From positions 19,100,711-19,164,710 of the forward strand of contig NW_020312827.1 of NCBI RefSeq assembly GCF_003265705.1: DNA of 64,000 nt, written 5' to 3'. Below are positions 1 to 11,072 of this stretch, piece after piece. The position numbers and the translations under genes are program-made. Numbering within the stretch: position 1 is the first letter of the stretch; each line of letters begins with the position of its first letter. The DNA is from Callorhinus ursinus. Lineage: Eukaryota; Chordata; Mammalia; Carnivora; Otariidae. A model generated the notes under the pieces. That model was not told the origin of the DNA. It did no database searches and saw only the letters and a program-made list of their open reading frames with translations.

Positions 1-1545
1 ATTAGTTATGTTTAGCCTTTGTCTCATCTAAAGTAGAAATGGAAGGTATAGGGTCATACATGCTTTATCCATTTTCATGTGCCCAGCAACAAACATGCTG
101 TGTTTTACATGACAAAACTCTTTTTTTTGTTAAAGAAGAGTACACTGGGGCAAGAATTTAAGGGAGTTAATACAAAACCAATCTAAAACACTAGCGAGCA
201 ATTAAAATGCAGACCCTAAAAATCAGGAAAATGTGTCAGTCTTTGAGGGTGCAGGTATTAAAATTCTCCCATAACACCTCCCATCGAAGTATGTCACATA
301 TAACAGTCATGGACAAAATGATGCATGTAGGGTTAACAGCCAGTAGAAAATGTCTAAAAGGGATTTAAAATCCACTTCTAGGCAATCCCTTTCATACAAA
401 GCAGAACATTTTATATCAGAAATTCACAAAAGTTTCCCCTTTGGCACCAGTCAGTGTGGTTCTATAATATCAAAGACTTCCAAGTGTAGCTAGGAAAAAG
501 AAATTAGTGTAATCAGCCAGGGAATGCTGCCTGGTTGTGCAAAGTAAACTGCATTACACAAGGAAAGAAACAGCCCCTTGATGAGCTTCCACAAAAAAAT
601 AAAAGGCACATCAGCTTGCTCAGAAATGAATTCTTCATTAAATGAAAATGAAAATGTCTTACACCTGAATACATTTATAATTGCATATTACATTTAGAAT
701 AAATATTTTATTTTTAAAAAACCTGGAAACATTTAAAATTAAATACAGGCATATAGTTTATGTGCTACTAATGATAAAAGGCAACAGATGTTATAAAAGA
801 CACATACTCTTGTATAGCACTCTATGGTTTCAGCCTAGAGTAACCCCCTAAGATCCTTGGTAACACTTAAATGCTAGGATATCTGTATTTTATATAACTT
901 AGCAGAAGTTGGTTAGGTGATTCCATAATTAGCTCTGTGCAAACTCTATAGTTCTACAAGATAGTTGTATATTTTAGAATTCAGTCTTTCTTAAATGAGC
1001 ATCTGAGAATTATGCCTACTTTACCTGCATAATATATTTAATTAGATTAAAGGATAGATGTTATTTTGTTTTGACTCATCTAGGAAAAATAAAACACATG
1101 TGGAAAAAAAAAAGAAAAATATTCAGATTTACTCAGAAAAATCGCTGTGGCCCCAGTATGGTTTCTGGCATGTCAAAACTATCTTCGTGAGCTAATTTAC
1201 TTAAGGCTTAAAATCTTTATGACTACAATAAGCGCACCTATAAGCTTTGAAATATGCTCGGGTTTTTTTTATTTTTTTGCATTTTATATGAAGTCAAGGG
1301 ACAAGCTCACAATAACTTTTTCAGGGGTTTTACATGATAAGAGCTGTGACCCTATGGTCCGGTAGCAAACGAAACAAATGTGAAATCCAGAGTTTCAAAT
1401 AGTGTCATTTATAAAGAATTAATAGTGCTAACTTTTACAGAATGGATGAAATCTGCAGATATTCTTCTTAGGAAATTACAGTAAAAGAAACCTGATTATT
1501 ATTGGATATTTAAGTACGATTACACAAGAAATCTTTGTGTTTGTT
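1..1545. other. no gene recognised
   Basis: AT-rich unique-looking DNA. The longest ATG-initiated frame (1147-1365, 72 codons, + strand) has no recognisable domain, no splice context and ordinary flanking composition, so I treat it as chance. No repeat family was recognised by eye; diverged fragments could be hidden. Confidence 0.5.
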
Positions 1546-1565
1546 TCTGCTTCCTAGAACTTTAA

Positions 1566-1752
1566 TTTTTTTTAAAGATTTTATTTATTTATTTGAGAGA
1601 GAGAATGAGATAGAGCGAGCCTGAGAGAGGGGAGGGTCAGAGAGAAGCAGACTGCTGAGCAGGGAACCCGATGCGGGACTCGATCCCAGAACTCTAGGAT
1701 CATGACCTGAGCCAAAGGCAGTCGCCCCACCAACTGAGCTACCCAGGCGCCC
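1566..1752 (-). mobile_element. CAN SINE (SINEC), antisense, young
   Basis: A tRNA-Lys-derived, Pol III-type SINE in reverse orientation: poly-T/AAAGATTTTATTTATTTATT at the left (the reversed tail), a GA-rich middle (reversed CT tract), and the reversed tRNA-like head ending ACCCAGGCGCCC. It is flanked by an identical 20-bp target-site duplication at 1546-1565 and 1753-1772, which fixes both ends and suggests a fairly recent insertion by L1 machinery. An open frame across it is a by-product of the repeat, not a gene. Confidence 0.95.
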
Positions 1753-1772
1753 TCTGCTTCCTAGAACTTTAA

Positions 1773-2679
1773 AACACAAGAGATTTCCTTTAATTTGCCT
1801 TATTCCCCATTCTTGTTGGTAATAATGTCTAGAAACTCTCTTGTTAATCTCTCTAATGTCAATTTCACAGACACTGCTAACCAAATATTATTGTATTTCT
1901 CCAGGTAAATTCTTTTTATGAGAGACTTAACATCCACTAGATATTTAATTTTCAGTAATTCTTCCCAGGTAATATTGAAGGCTCCTATACTAATATCATG
2001 ATGAGCATATTCTATAGCAGTTCATTTATGCCAAAGGCATAAAAGTTCCTGAAAGCTAGCTGGATACGGAAACTATTTTCTTCAGATACTTGTAATTACC
2101 ACTTTTTAGTTGACATTTAGAAAGTACTCCTCAGTGCTCTGGAAAAATAATACCATTTAAAAAAAAAATCTTTAAAACCTCCAAGTTCTATCAGCCCACC
2201 TTACCTCATTAAAGATTTTCCTTACAAAATGACCATCCTATCTTGGGATGATACATTTTCTAGCAACATTGCTTGCTAAAGTGTACAATATTTTAATAGT
2301 CATTTTAAACACACGGTAGTCAGATTGTTGTTTGTATAGCAGTAGCAGTACTATTAATACAAGTCACATAAAAACTAAAGGTACTATAAATGGTTGTGCC
2401 CATCTTTCTTTTAAGTTGCCTGACTCTCAAGGTATAAGATTAGACTCATTAAGACTCGGCTTCAAAAGATGAGTTGTGTAAAGGAACTTAGTTAGAGAAA
2501 ATATTTAAGAGAGATAAGCATTATGCATTCATTCAATCAATCAGTCATTCAGTCATTATTCTTCTAAGAGTATGTGGTACAGTCTTTTTCCTTCTTGCAC
2601 TTTGTATTTTAGGAAAGCAGAGGATAAAAAAAAACAAATACATAAATAAGATAATGTCAAGTAGTGGTAAGTAGTATGC
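1773..2679. other. unassigned spacer with short ATTC/ATCA low-complexity run
   Basis: No gene or clear transposon. A degenerate tetranucleotide run (ATTC/ATCA/GTCA units) lies at about 2526-2558. The rest is AT-rich and unremarkable. Confidence 0.45.
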
Positions 2680-3660
2680 TTAAATAGGACTGACTATTTT
2701 GGACCAGGTGGATAAGTGAAGAAGTTGCTATTTGAGCAGAGACATGCCTGAGGTAAGGCGGTGAGGCTTGCATTTTTCTAGCGAAAGAGATTTTCAAGGA
2801 GAGTTGGAAACATACTTCGCATGTGTGAGGAACAGAAAAGAGGCTATGTGGTTGAAATATAGTGGGCAAAAGGGAAAAAAAATGAGGAATGGAGTTTGAG
2901 TGGGGACTGGATCAGACAGAGAAGAATGGTTCACTGAAAGGAACTCAAATAATTTAAGACATGTAGAAACAAAATTTTTATATTAAAACAGTCACACTAA
3001 CTACACTGTAGGAAAGAACAGACTATGGAAAGAAACAAAATGGCAAAAGTGAGACAAATTAGGAGACAATTGAATAATCAAGGCAAGAGATTGTTGGCAG
3101 GTTGGTTGGGGTAGCAGCAGTGAAAGTGATAAAAATATATTTGGAGTATATTTCAGTGCAGTGTCATTTTCTAAAATTGAAAATATTTGTAAAAAAACAG
3201 GTATGAGTCCAAATATCACAAGTTAGCCTAAAGCCATATTAAGACTAAGATGCTCTCTAGATCTAAATAGGAAGGTCAAGCAGGTAGATAGGTGAATATG
3301 TAAGTCCCAACAGGAGTTTAAAATTGAGAAGTCTTGGATGCTTTTAAAGCTACACGTCCCAGGGAAAATGAGTATAAAGACAAAACGATGTCCAAGTTCT
3401 AAGCCCTGAAGCACTACAACATTTAAATGACTGCAAAAGGAAGGAGGATTCCTGCAAAGAAGACTAATGCAGAGTGGTCATTGAGATAGGAAGAAAGTTA
3501 CAAAACTGTGGTGACCTAAAATCCAAATTTAAAAAAAAAAAGTATTTAAAGAAAGATAGCTGATCAACTGCTATAGAAGCATCAAGCAAGATGATTGAGA
3601 ATTGGTCACTGGGTCACTGGGCTTGGCAACATGTAGGCACCACAAATATTAATAAACGAG
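2680..3660 (+). repeat. ancient dispersed mammalian repeat, family not named with confidence
   Basis: Order and wording resemble a long high-copy mammalian repeat: a 'TATTTGAGCAGAGACATG' block near 2729, 'GTGAGGAACAGAAAAGAGGC' near 2825, a 'GGCAAGAGATTG' block near 3081, 'CCCTGAAGCACTACAACATT' near 3402, and 'GATCAACTGCTATAGAAGC' followed by 'CAAGCAAGATGATTGAGAATTG' (split here by memory of the family) near 3562-3605. Several short frames on the minus strand have no conserved domain. The family name is not certain to me; the element is diverged and its ends are approximate. Confidence 0.5.
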
Positions 3661-4320
3661 ACTCTCCGGAGTTTATTGGTTAGAAAATCAGACTGGTGCA
3701 GACATCAAAAAAACTGAAGGCTGAAACATTTGTAGACTACTCAAGGTATAACTGACAAACAATTGCAAATAGCATGATCTCATTAAAACTGCTGGCCTTA
3801 CTATTGGACCGAATAGTTTGTACTTTTTAAGTTTTCATCATTTAACCAGAAAATTAATCATGAAAGTAAATAGATTATAATGTCTTTTGACCAAGAAAAC
3901 TAAACTTACATGAAATTGTAATTGATTTGAGGAATGTCAAATTCAATTTATCAGTCATACAAAAAGAACACAGAAAGATGAAAGTTTAATTTAAGAATGT
4001 TTTGAAAACTGTATTATACATCATGAGTGACTGGATCCTTTAAAGGATGAACTATATGAAAAGTCACATTCCTATTTCAATAATGTCTTTACTGTCTTCA
4101 AAAATGCTGTCTGTAAAGAGTTCAACAGAATGTTTCTTAGGGTTAGAATATAAAGACTTAATTTTTGTATTTAAAATTACTTAGGATTGTAACTGGCTTC
4201 TTTCATGGCCAAATCCAAGAGAAGTTTTAAAATATTCTTCTCGAAATTCATCTACTCTTTCTTCAAACTAGATCTTCTCCTTGAGATGTCTTTCTTACCA
4301 TAATTTTCATGAGAAATGTA
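3661..4320. other. unassigned AT-rich spacer
   Basis: No open frame of note and no repeat I could recognise; it separates the ancient repeat on the left from the 3' end of an antisense L1 on the right. Confidence 0.4.
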
Positions 4321-4828
4321 TTTTTTCCAGTTTTATTGCAGTATGATGATACATAAAATCATAATATGTTTAAAGTGTATGACATAAGGACTTGATATAT
4401 GTACATACTGAAAAGATTCCCACAATTGAATTAACAAATCCATCACTTCACGTATTTACTTTTTTTTTTTTTTTTGGTGAGAACACTTGAGTTCTAGCCT
4501 CTTAGCAAATTTCAATTACATAAAACAGTATTATCAATGACAGTCACCATGTTATACATTAGATCTTCAAACTTTATTCATCTTTTAACCAAGAGTTTGT
4601 TATCATTAACCAGCCCACTCCACCCTCCCAGCCCCTTGTAACCACCAATCTACTCTGGTTTCTATGAGTTTGATTTTTTTTTTAATTCCACATATAAATT
4701 ATACCATGCTGTAATTCTATAATTGTCTTTCCCTTTCTAACTTATTTCACTTAGCATAATGCCCTCCAGGTTCATCCATGTTGTTGAAATGGCAGATTTT
4801 CTTCTTTTATTAAGGATAAATAATATAT
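4321..4828 (-). mobile_element. old L1 (L1M type), antisense 3' UTR part
   Basis: Reads as the reverse complement of an old mammalian L1 3' end: 'CAGTTTTATTGCAGTATGAT' at the left, a block on protecting 'CCATCACTTCACGTATTTAC', 'CCCTTGTAACCACCAATCTAC', then 'TTATTTCACTTAGCATAATG' and 'TCCAGGTTCATCCATGTTG'. The coding part resumes at about 5377 after an interruption that includes a SINE and a microsatellite, so this is probably the 3' portion of the same element. Confidence 0.75.
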
Positions 4829-5023
4829 AACATACATATAAAAAATACATAAGTCTCTTCATTTAAAAAATATGTGTATTTTTCACCAGATTTTTCCTTA
4901 CTCAGTTTCAGTTTATCATGGTAGATAATGTAATTCTGTGTAATTATTAAGACTGAAATAAGGGAGAGGGACAAGAGACTCTATGTAATGTGATTATATT
5001 AAGTTCAATATTCTAATGTTCTT

Positions 5024-5240
5024 TTTTTTATTTTTGAGACAGAGAGTGCACATGTGTGCAAGCAAGCAAGCCAGGGTAGAGAGGGTGCAGAGAGGGGAGA
5101 GGGAGAAAGAGAGAATCTTATACAGGCTCCACACCCATCATGGAGCCTGACGTGGGGCTCCCTCTCACAACCCTGAGATCATGACCTGAGCTGAAATCAA
5201 GAGTCGGCCACTTAACTAACTGAGCCACCCACGTGCCTCT
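5024..5240 (-). mobile_element. CAN SINE, antisense, older subfamily
   Basis: Reversed SINEC with a longer GA-rich middle than the young copies and a head region containing 'GAGCTGAAATCAAGAGTCGG', typical of older SINEC_a-like copies. Imperfect flanking duplication, 5013-5023 against 5241-5251 (10 of 11 bases). It sits in the interruption of the antisense L1. Confidence 0.9.
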
Positions 5241-5311
5241 CGAATGTTCTTCTCTAACTGGGTTGTGTAACATTATACAATGAAGTATATTTGCGTGAAT
5301 ACAGAAGAGGC

Positions 5312-5343
<32 letters not shown>

Positions 5344-5376
5344 ATATATATGTATATATATATATATATATATATA
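5312..5376. repeat. (TA)n(TG)n(TA)n microsatellite
   Basis: About 65 bp of alternating TA and TG. It lies exactly where a normal antisense L1 would have its 'TATATATAcca' motif, so it most likely grew by slippage from L1 sequence. Probably polymorphic. Confidence 0.95.
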
Positions 5377-6391
5377 GAATATTTTCTTTATCCATTGATC
5401 CATTGATGAACACTTAGGTTGTTTCCCTATCTTGGCTATTGTGAATAATGCTGCAATGAACATGAGTACTGGTATCTCCTCAAGATTCTGATTTCATTTC
5501 CTTTGGCTACATCCAGAAATAGATCACTGGATCATATAGTAATTTTATTTTTAATATCTGAGGAACTTTGAAACTGTTTTGATAGTTGCTGTACCAGTTT
5601 ACATTCTTACTGATGGTGGGGAAAAAAAGTCTATTCAGGTTCTTTCTCCATTTTTTAAATTAGGATATTTGTTTGTTTTTTTCTGTTTTTCTATTGAGTT
5701 GTATATGAGTTCCTTGTGAATACTAACCACTTATTGGATATGAGGTTTACCAATATTTTCTCACATTCCATAGGTTGCCTTTTCATTCTATTGATGGTTT
5801 CCTTTGCTGTGCAGAAGACTTTTAGTTTGATGTTGTCTTTATTCTTGCTTTGGTTGCCTTTGTTTTTGGTGTCAAATTCAAAAAAATCACTGCCAAGACC
5901 AATGCCCAGGGGCTTGCCCCCAATGTTTTGGTAGCAGTTTTATGGTTTAAGGTCTTACATTCAAGTCTTTAATCCATTTTGAGTTAATTTTTGTGTGACG
6001 TAACACTGGGGTCCATTGTCATTCTTTTGTATATAGTTAACCATGTTTCCCTGTACCATTTATTGAATAGATTATCCTTTCTCCATTGTATATTCTTGAT
6101 GCTTTTGTCAAAAATTAACAATGTATGTGTGAGTTTATTTCTGGACTCTCTATTCTTTGTTTTTATGTCCATACCATACTGTTTTGATTACTAAAGCTTT
6201 GTAATATAGTTTGAAATCAGGAAATGTTATGCTTTGTTCTTGTTTCTCAAGATTGCTTTCATATTCAGGGTTTTGTGTGGTTCTACATGAATTTTAAGAT
6301 TTTTTTTCTATTTCTGTGAAAAATGCCATTAGAATTTTGCACTGAATCTGTGGATTCTTTGGGGTAGTATGGACATTTTAACAATATATCT
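5377..6391 (-). pseudogene. old L1 ORF2 C-terminal part, antisense
   Basis: On the minus strand this encodes degraded ORF2 C-terminal sequence; a 69-codon frame (5254-5463) retains '[19 protein letters not shown]' and 'WIKKIF', the segment just before the end of L1 ORF2. The other end, near 6370-6390, corresponds to the NIVKMS block downstream of the reverse-transcriptase core. Numerous stops and shifts are present. The element is much more diverged than the sense L1 pieces in the window. Confidence 0.8.
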
Positions 6392-7797
6392 TCTGGGAAA
6401 TGAAATTAAGAAAGCAATTCCACCCCAAAACTGCTAGAACTCATACAGGAATTCAGTAAAGTGGCAGGATATAAAATCAATGCACAGAAATCAGTTGCAT
6501 TTACATACACCAACAAGACAGGAGAAAAAGAAATTAAGGAGTCGATCCCATTTATAATTGCACCCAAAACCATAAGATACCTAGGAATAAATCTAACCAA
6601 AGAGGCAAAGAATCTGTACTCAGAAAACTATAAAATACTCATGAAAGAAATTGAGGGAGACACAAAGAAATGGAAAAACGTTCCATGCTTATGGATTGGA
6701 AGAACAAATATTGTGAAGATGTCGATGCTACCTAGAGAAATCTACACATTTAAGGCAATCCCTATCAAAATACCATCCACTTTTTTCAAAGAAATGGAAC
6801 AAATAATCCTAAAATTTGTATGGAACCAGAAAAGACCCCAAATAGCCAGAGGAATGTTGAAAAAGAAAAGCAAAGCTGGTGGCCTCACAATTCCAGACTT
6901 CTAGCTTTATTACAAAGCTGTCATCATCAAGACAGTATGGTACTTGTACAAAAACAGACACATAGATCAATGGAACAGAATAGAGAGCCCAGAAATGGGC
7001 CCTCAACTCTACGGTCAACTAATCTTTGACAAAGCAGGAAAGAATGTCCAATGGAAAAAAGACAATCTCTTCAACAAATGGTGTTGGGAAAATTGGACAG
7101 CCACATGCAGAAGAATGAAACTGGGCCATTTCCTTACACCACACACACAAATAGACTCAAATGGATGAAAGACCTAAATGTGAGACAGGAGTCCATCAAA
7201 ATCCTAAAGGAGAACACAGGCAGCAGCCTCTTCGACCTCAGCTAAAGCAACTTCTTCCTAGAAACATCTCCAAAGGCAAGAGAAGCAAGGGCAAAAATGA
7301 ACTATTGGGACTTCTTCAAGATAAAAAGCTTTTGCACAGCAAAGGAAACAGTCAACAAAACCAAAAGACAACTAACAGAATGGGAGAAGATGCTTGCAAA
7401 TGAAATATCAGATAAAGGGCTAGTATCCAAAATCTATAAAGAACCTATCAAACTCAACACCCAAAGAACAAATGATCCAATCAAGAAATGGGCAGAAGGC
7501 ATGAACAGACATTTTTCCAAAGAAGACATCCAAATGGCCAACAGACACATGAAAAAGTGCTCAACATCGCTCAGTATCAGGGAAATCCAAATCAAAACCT
7601 CCATGAGATACCACCTCACACTAGTCAGAATGGCTAAAATTAACAAGTCAGGAAACGACAGATGTTGGCGAGGATGTGGAGAAAGGGGAACCCTCCTACA
7701 CTGCTTGTGGGAATGCAAGCTGGTGTAGCCACTCTGTTAAACAGTATGAAGGTTCCTCAAAAAGTTGAAAATAGAGCTACCCTATGACCCAGCACCC
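6392..7797 (+). pseudogene. L1 ORF2 internal fragment, sense, no 3' tail
   Basis: Sense-strand L1 ORF2 from just after the reverse-transcriptase FADD region (KLLELIQ-like start near 6430; '[13 protein letters not shown]' from 6462) through the thumb, '[20 protein letters not shown]', and the cysteine-rich knuckle ('[18 protein letters not shown]' near 7663-7720) to 'LPYDPA' near 7785. A 147-codon frame (6461-6904) ends at an in-frame TAG where the family has a Lys codon. The piece stops abruptly in C-rich sequence without ORF2 end, 3'UTR or poly-A, so it is not a simple target-primed insertion. It is closely similar to the 14.2-15.6 kb part of the near-complete L1, implying a carnivore-age source. 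Confidence 0.85.
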
Positions 7798-8640
7798 CCC
7801 CTCTTTAATTTCTGATTTTATTTGTGTCCTCTCTTTTTTTCTTAGTCTAGCCAAAGGTTTGTGAATTTTGTTTATCTTTTCAAAAAGCCAGCTCTTAGTT
7901 TCATTGATCTTTTCTATTGTCTTTCTAGTCTCTATTTCACTTATTTCTGCTCTGATCTTTGTTATTTTGTTCCTTTTACTAACTTGGGGCTTAGTCTGTT
8001 CTTTTTTCCGATTGCTTTAGGCATAGTATAAAATTGTTTATTTGAATTCCTTCTTTTTTCTTAATATATGTGTTTATCACTATAACCTTCCCTCTTACAA
8101 CTGCTTTTATTGTTTCTCACAAGTTTTGATATGTTGTGTTTTCATTTTCACTTATCTCAAGCTTGATTTTTCTTTTGATTTCTTCTTTGACCCACTAGCT
8201 ATTCAGGAGAATGTTGTTTAATCTGTATGTATTTGTGAATTTTCCAGTTTTTTACTGAAACTGATTTCTAGTTTCATACCATTGTGCTCATAAAAGATGT
8301 TTGATAAGATTTCAATCTTCTCAAGACTTGTTTTGTGGCCTAATTTCTGCTCTATCCTGGAGAATGTTCCATGTGCATGTGAGAAGAATTTGTATTCTGC
8401 TGTTGTTGGATGGAATGTACTATATATGTCTGTTAGGTCCATCAGGTCTAATGACTAGTTTATGTTCAACGTTTCCATACTGATTTTCTGTCTGGATAAT
8501 CTATTGTTGAAAATGAGGCATGAAAGCCCCTTACTATATATTGTATTGCTGTCTATTCTTCCTTTCAGATCTGTTAGTATTTGCTTTATACATTTAGGTA
8601 TTTCAATATTGGGTGTATGAGGAACTTGATTTGCCTTCAA
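7798..8640 (-). pseudogene. old L1 ORF2 endonuclease-to-linker part, antisense
   Basis: Minus-strand remnants of the endonuclease C-terminal half ('MDLTDIYSTFHPTTAEYKFF' then 'HGTFSRIEQKLGHKTSL' in the frame at 8218-8442) and the following linker up to the FEKIN-like block near 7880. It resumes roughly where the antisense L1 at 5377-6391 would be after losing the reverse-transcriptase core, so both may be parts of one old element now separated by the sense fragment. Confidence 0.75.
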
Positions 8641-8649
8641 AATTCTACC

Positions 8650-9303
8650 TCACATTTTATGACTGAGTCGTATTTTAGTGTGTGTGTGTGTCTGTGTGTA
8701 TCTCACATTTTCTTTGCCCATTCATCTACCAAAGGATATTCTTAGGTGTTCTCATTACTTGGCTCTTGTCAAAAAATGCAATGAACATGAAGATTCATAT
8801 TATCTTTTTTGAGTTAGTGTTTTCATTTTCTTTGGGTAAATACACAGAAGTAGAATTACTGGATCATATGGTAGTCCTATTTTTAATTTTTTGAGAAATC
8901 TCCTGCTGTTTTCCACTGTGGCTGCACCAATTTATATCCCCACAAATAGTACACAAGGGTTCTCTTTCACCAACACTTTTTCTTTCTTGTCCTTGTGCTA
9001 CTAGCCATTCTAACAGGTGTGAAGTGATATCTCACTGCTGGTTTTGTTTTTTTTAAAGATTTTATTTATTTATTTGAGAGAGAGAGAATGAGAGAGAGAG
9101 CACATGAGAAGGGGGAGGGTCAGAGGTAGAAGCAGACTCCCCGCCAAGCAGGGAGCCCGATGCAGGACTCGATCCAGGGACTCCAGGATCATGACCTGAG
9201 CCGAAGGCAGTTGCTTAACCAACTGAGCCACCCAGGCGCCCTTCACTGCTGGTTTTGATTTGCAATTCCCTGATGATTAGTAATGTTGAAAATATTTTCA
9301 TGT
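8650..9303 (-). mobile_element. second old L1 3' ORF2 part, antisense
   Basis: Reversed L1 ORF2 3' segment: 'CCATTCATCTACCAAAGG' near 8720, 'TACTGGATCATATGGTAG' near 8857, 'GTGGCTGCACCAATTTATA' near 8919, 'GAAGTGATATCTCACTG' near 9021 and, after the SINE, 'GATTTGCAATTCCCTGATG' near 9257. It abuts the 5'-side ORF2 piece at 8640 in the wrong order for a single element, so it is a separate L1 or a rearranged part. Confidence 0.75.
9047..9242 (-). mobile_element. CAN SINE, antisense, young, inside old L1
   Basis: Complete reversed SINEC with a 15-bp perfect duplication at 9032-9046 and 9243-9257. It splits the old L1 between 'TCTCACTG' and 'GATTTGC', which dates it as later than that L1. Confidence 0.95.
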
Positions 9304-10133
9304 ATCTACACATACATTCCTTTTAAGACTGAGCCCAAGGAAGTAAAATCTAAACAAACATGACTCATAGTTGCTTTCTTAACCTGTATCACCTTTTCTT
9401 CCCATAGCCCACTGGCACTGAAGGGCAGGCTTTACATAATTTCTTCTATCTGCAAAGAAATTTCCATACATTGTAATCATTCATCTTCTCTTAGTAGGCT
9501 TTCATTTTGTTCTCTCTGTAGGGATAATGTGGTAGGATGGTAGGACACTAGTAGAAACACAAGCTCATCAATAGAAGGAAACACAATAAATAGTTAACCT
9601 ATAACAAGATTATGATTAGAGAATGAATTGAAGTATGTGAGTATCTTGAATGTAGGGTTTCATTCATTTATTTATATCTGCTAGTTCTGATGTGCGGACT
9701 TAGTTGGTTTTTGTTGTTGTTTTTGTCATCAATGGCTGCAATATTTTTCTGAAAAAAATAGAGTCAAACTAGAAGACTTTTAGGTTCCCTTTTCACATAT
9801 TAGTTTAAGCCTATAATGTGAATAATGTAAAGTCCTTTAGATTATTCTCATCTTCTTCCAAGGTTTTGGTCTATGGACCCATCCATTATAAAGTATTTAA
9901 TTTGAGATTGATTATGGTCACCTGTGATAAGGTCATGATGTTTACGTTTTACACTAAGAAATGACCAAAATAATTATTGAGTTTGATATGCATAAACTAA
10001 AAAAATTGGTATTTTTGCCAATTTCATAAATTAGCCCACTTAGAGAATAGAGGCAACAAAGTTTTGAACTGGAATATTGACAAATTAATGTTTGTATTTT
10101 GTTATTAACTACATATTCTATGTATTATTTAAT
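9304..10133. other. unassigned flank of the near-complete L1
   Basis: AT-rich, no frame longer than about 60 codons, no repeat recognised. It supplies the left copy of the target duplication for the L1 that starts at about 10146. Confidence 0.45.
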
Positions 10134-10145
10134 AATTCCAAGTAG

Positions 10146-11072
10146 GGGGAAAAGATGGTGGAGGAGTAGGGGACCCTATTCCAACTGATCCCCAGAATTG
10201 AGCTGGATATCTACCAGATCACTCTGAGCACCCAAAAAATCAGCCTGAGCTGTAAGAAGATAGATCTGGATCCCTACAAACACAATATCACAGGCTTTGG
10301 GGTACAAAGCGGGGAGCCATGATCCCGCGAGCATACGTTGGAGGATAAACAGAAGGGGGAGGGAGCCTGGCTGTTGGGATCCTACACCGCCGGTGAGGGA
10401 CAGCCTCCCGTGCTGGGGAGGGGGCAAAGACTTGCAGACCGGTAGTGGCAGGGAAAGGACATTAGGGACGCCCCCGGATGGAAACCAGAGCGGCAGGGCT
10501 GCATGTACGAACTGGGGGCGGCTGGCAGATTTAGAAGCACAAAGGGCAAGGTCATGCCCCGAGGTGGAGGCAAGGACTGGGAGGACTGCTAAGGGGCGCA
10601 CAACCCAGGACGCTGCAGTTTATAGCAGCACAGACAAAAACAGAGATAGTGTGGCCTGGAGAGCTCAATGAAGAACAGATTGCAATCTCTCTGCTCTGAG
10701 ACAGAGGGTTGGAAATGGTCTCTTCTGCTCTGACTCTTGGAAGAAATGCGGAAAGCCACCAGGGAAAGCCGCCAGAGAACAAGAGCCCCCAAAAACTGGT
10801 TTTCACTGAGCCCATCCCCTGCCACTGAGGGTAGGGCAACTCTGTCCAAACAGGGTTGCCTGAGTAACAGCACAGCAGGCCCCTCCACCAGAAGACAGGC
10901 TGGGAAAACAAGAGGCCAACAACCAACCCTAAGGTCCCTAGAAAACAGGTGCATCTTGAGTGGGTTGTGGACTCTATACATTCCCTCAACCACCCCTCAA
11001 CAGAATGACCAGGAGGAGGAACCCCCAAAATAGGAAAGACTCAGAGACTATGACTTATGCCACAGATTACCA
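10146..11072 (+). promoter_or_regulatory. L1 5' UTR / internal promoter region
   Basis: The leader starts 'AAAAGATGGTGGAGGAGTAG', the typical start of carnivore L1, and is noticeably GC-richer than the surroundings. Several overlapping frames (10297-10671 and 10737-11033 on +; 10176-10601, 10552-11028 and 10589-10993 on -) reflect this GC content and have no known domain. By analogy with other mammalian L1s it would carry the internal Pol II promoter. Promoter activity is inference; the CpG content and repeat units were not measured. Confidence 0.75.
10152..10158 (+). promoter_or_regulatory. YY1-like core at L1 start
   Basis: AAGATGG followed by T rather than the usual C. L1 leaders commonly carry a YY1 site at the extreme 5' end that helps position transcription start; here the last base of the core octamer is altered, so binding may be reduced. 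Confidence 0.35.

Noticed and set aside
10176..11033. Cluster of overlapping 60-160 codon frames on both strands
   Set aside because: They lie in the GC-rich L1 5' UTR, overlap in several frames and have no domains; high GC lowers stop-codon frequency.
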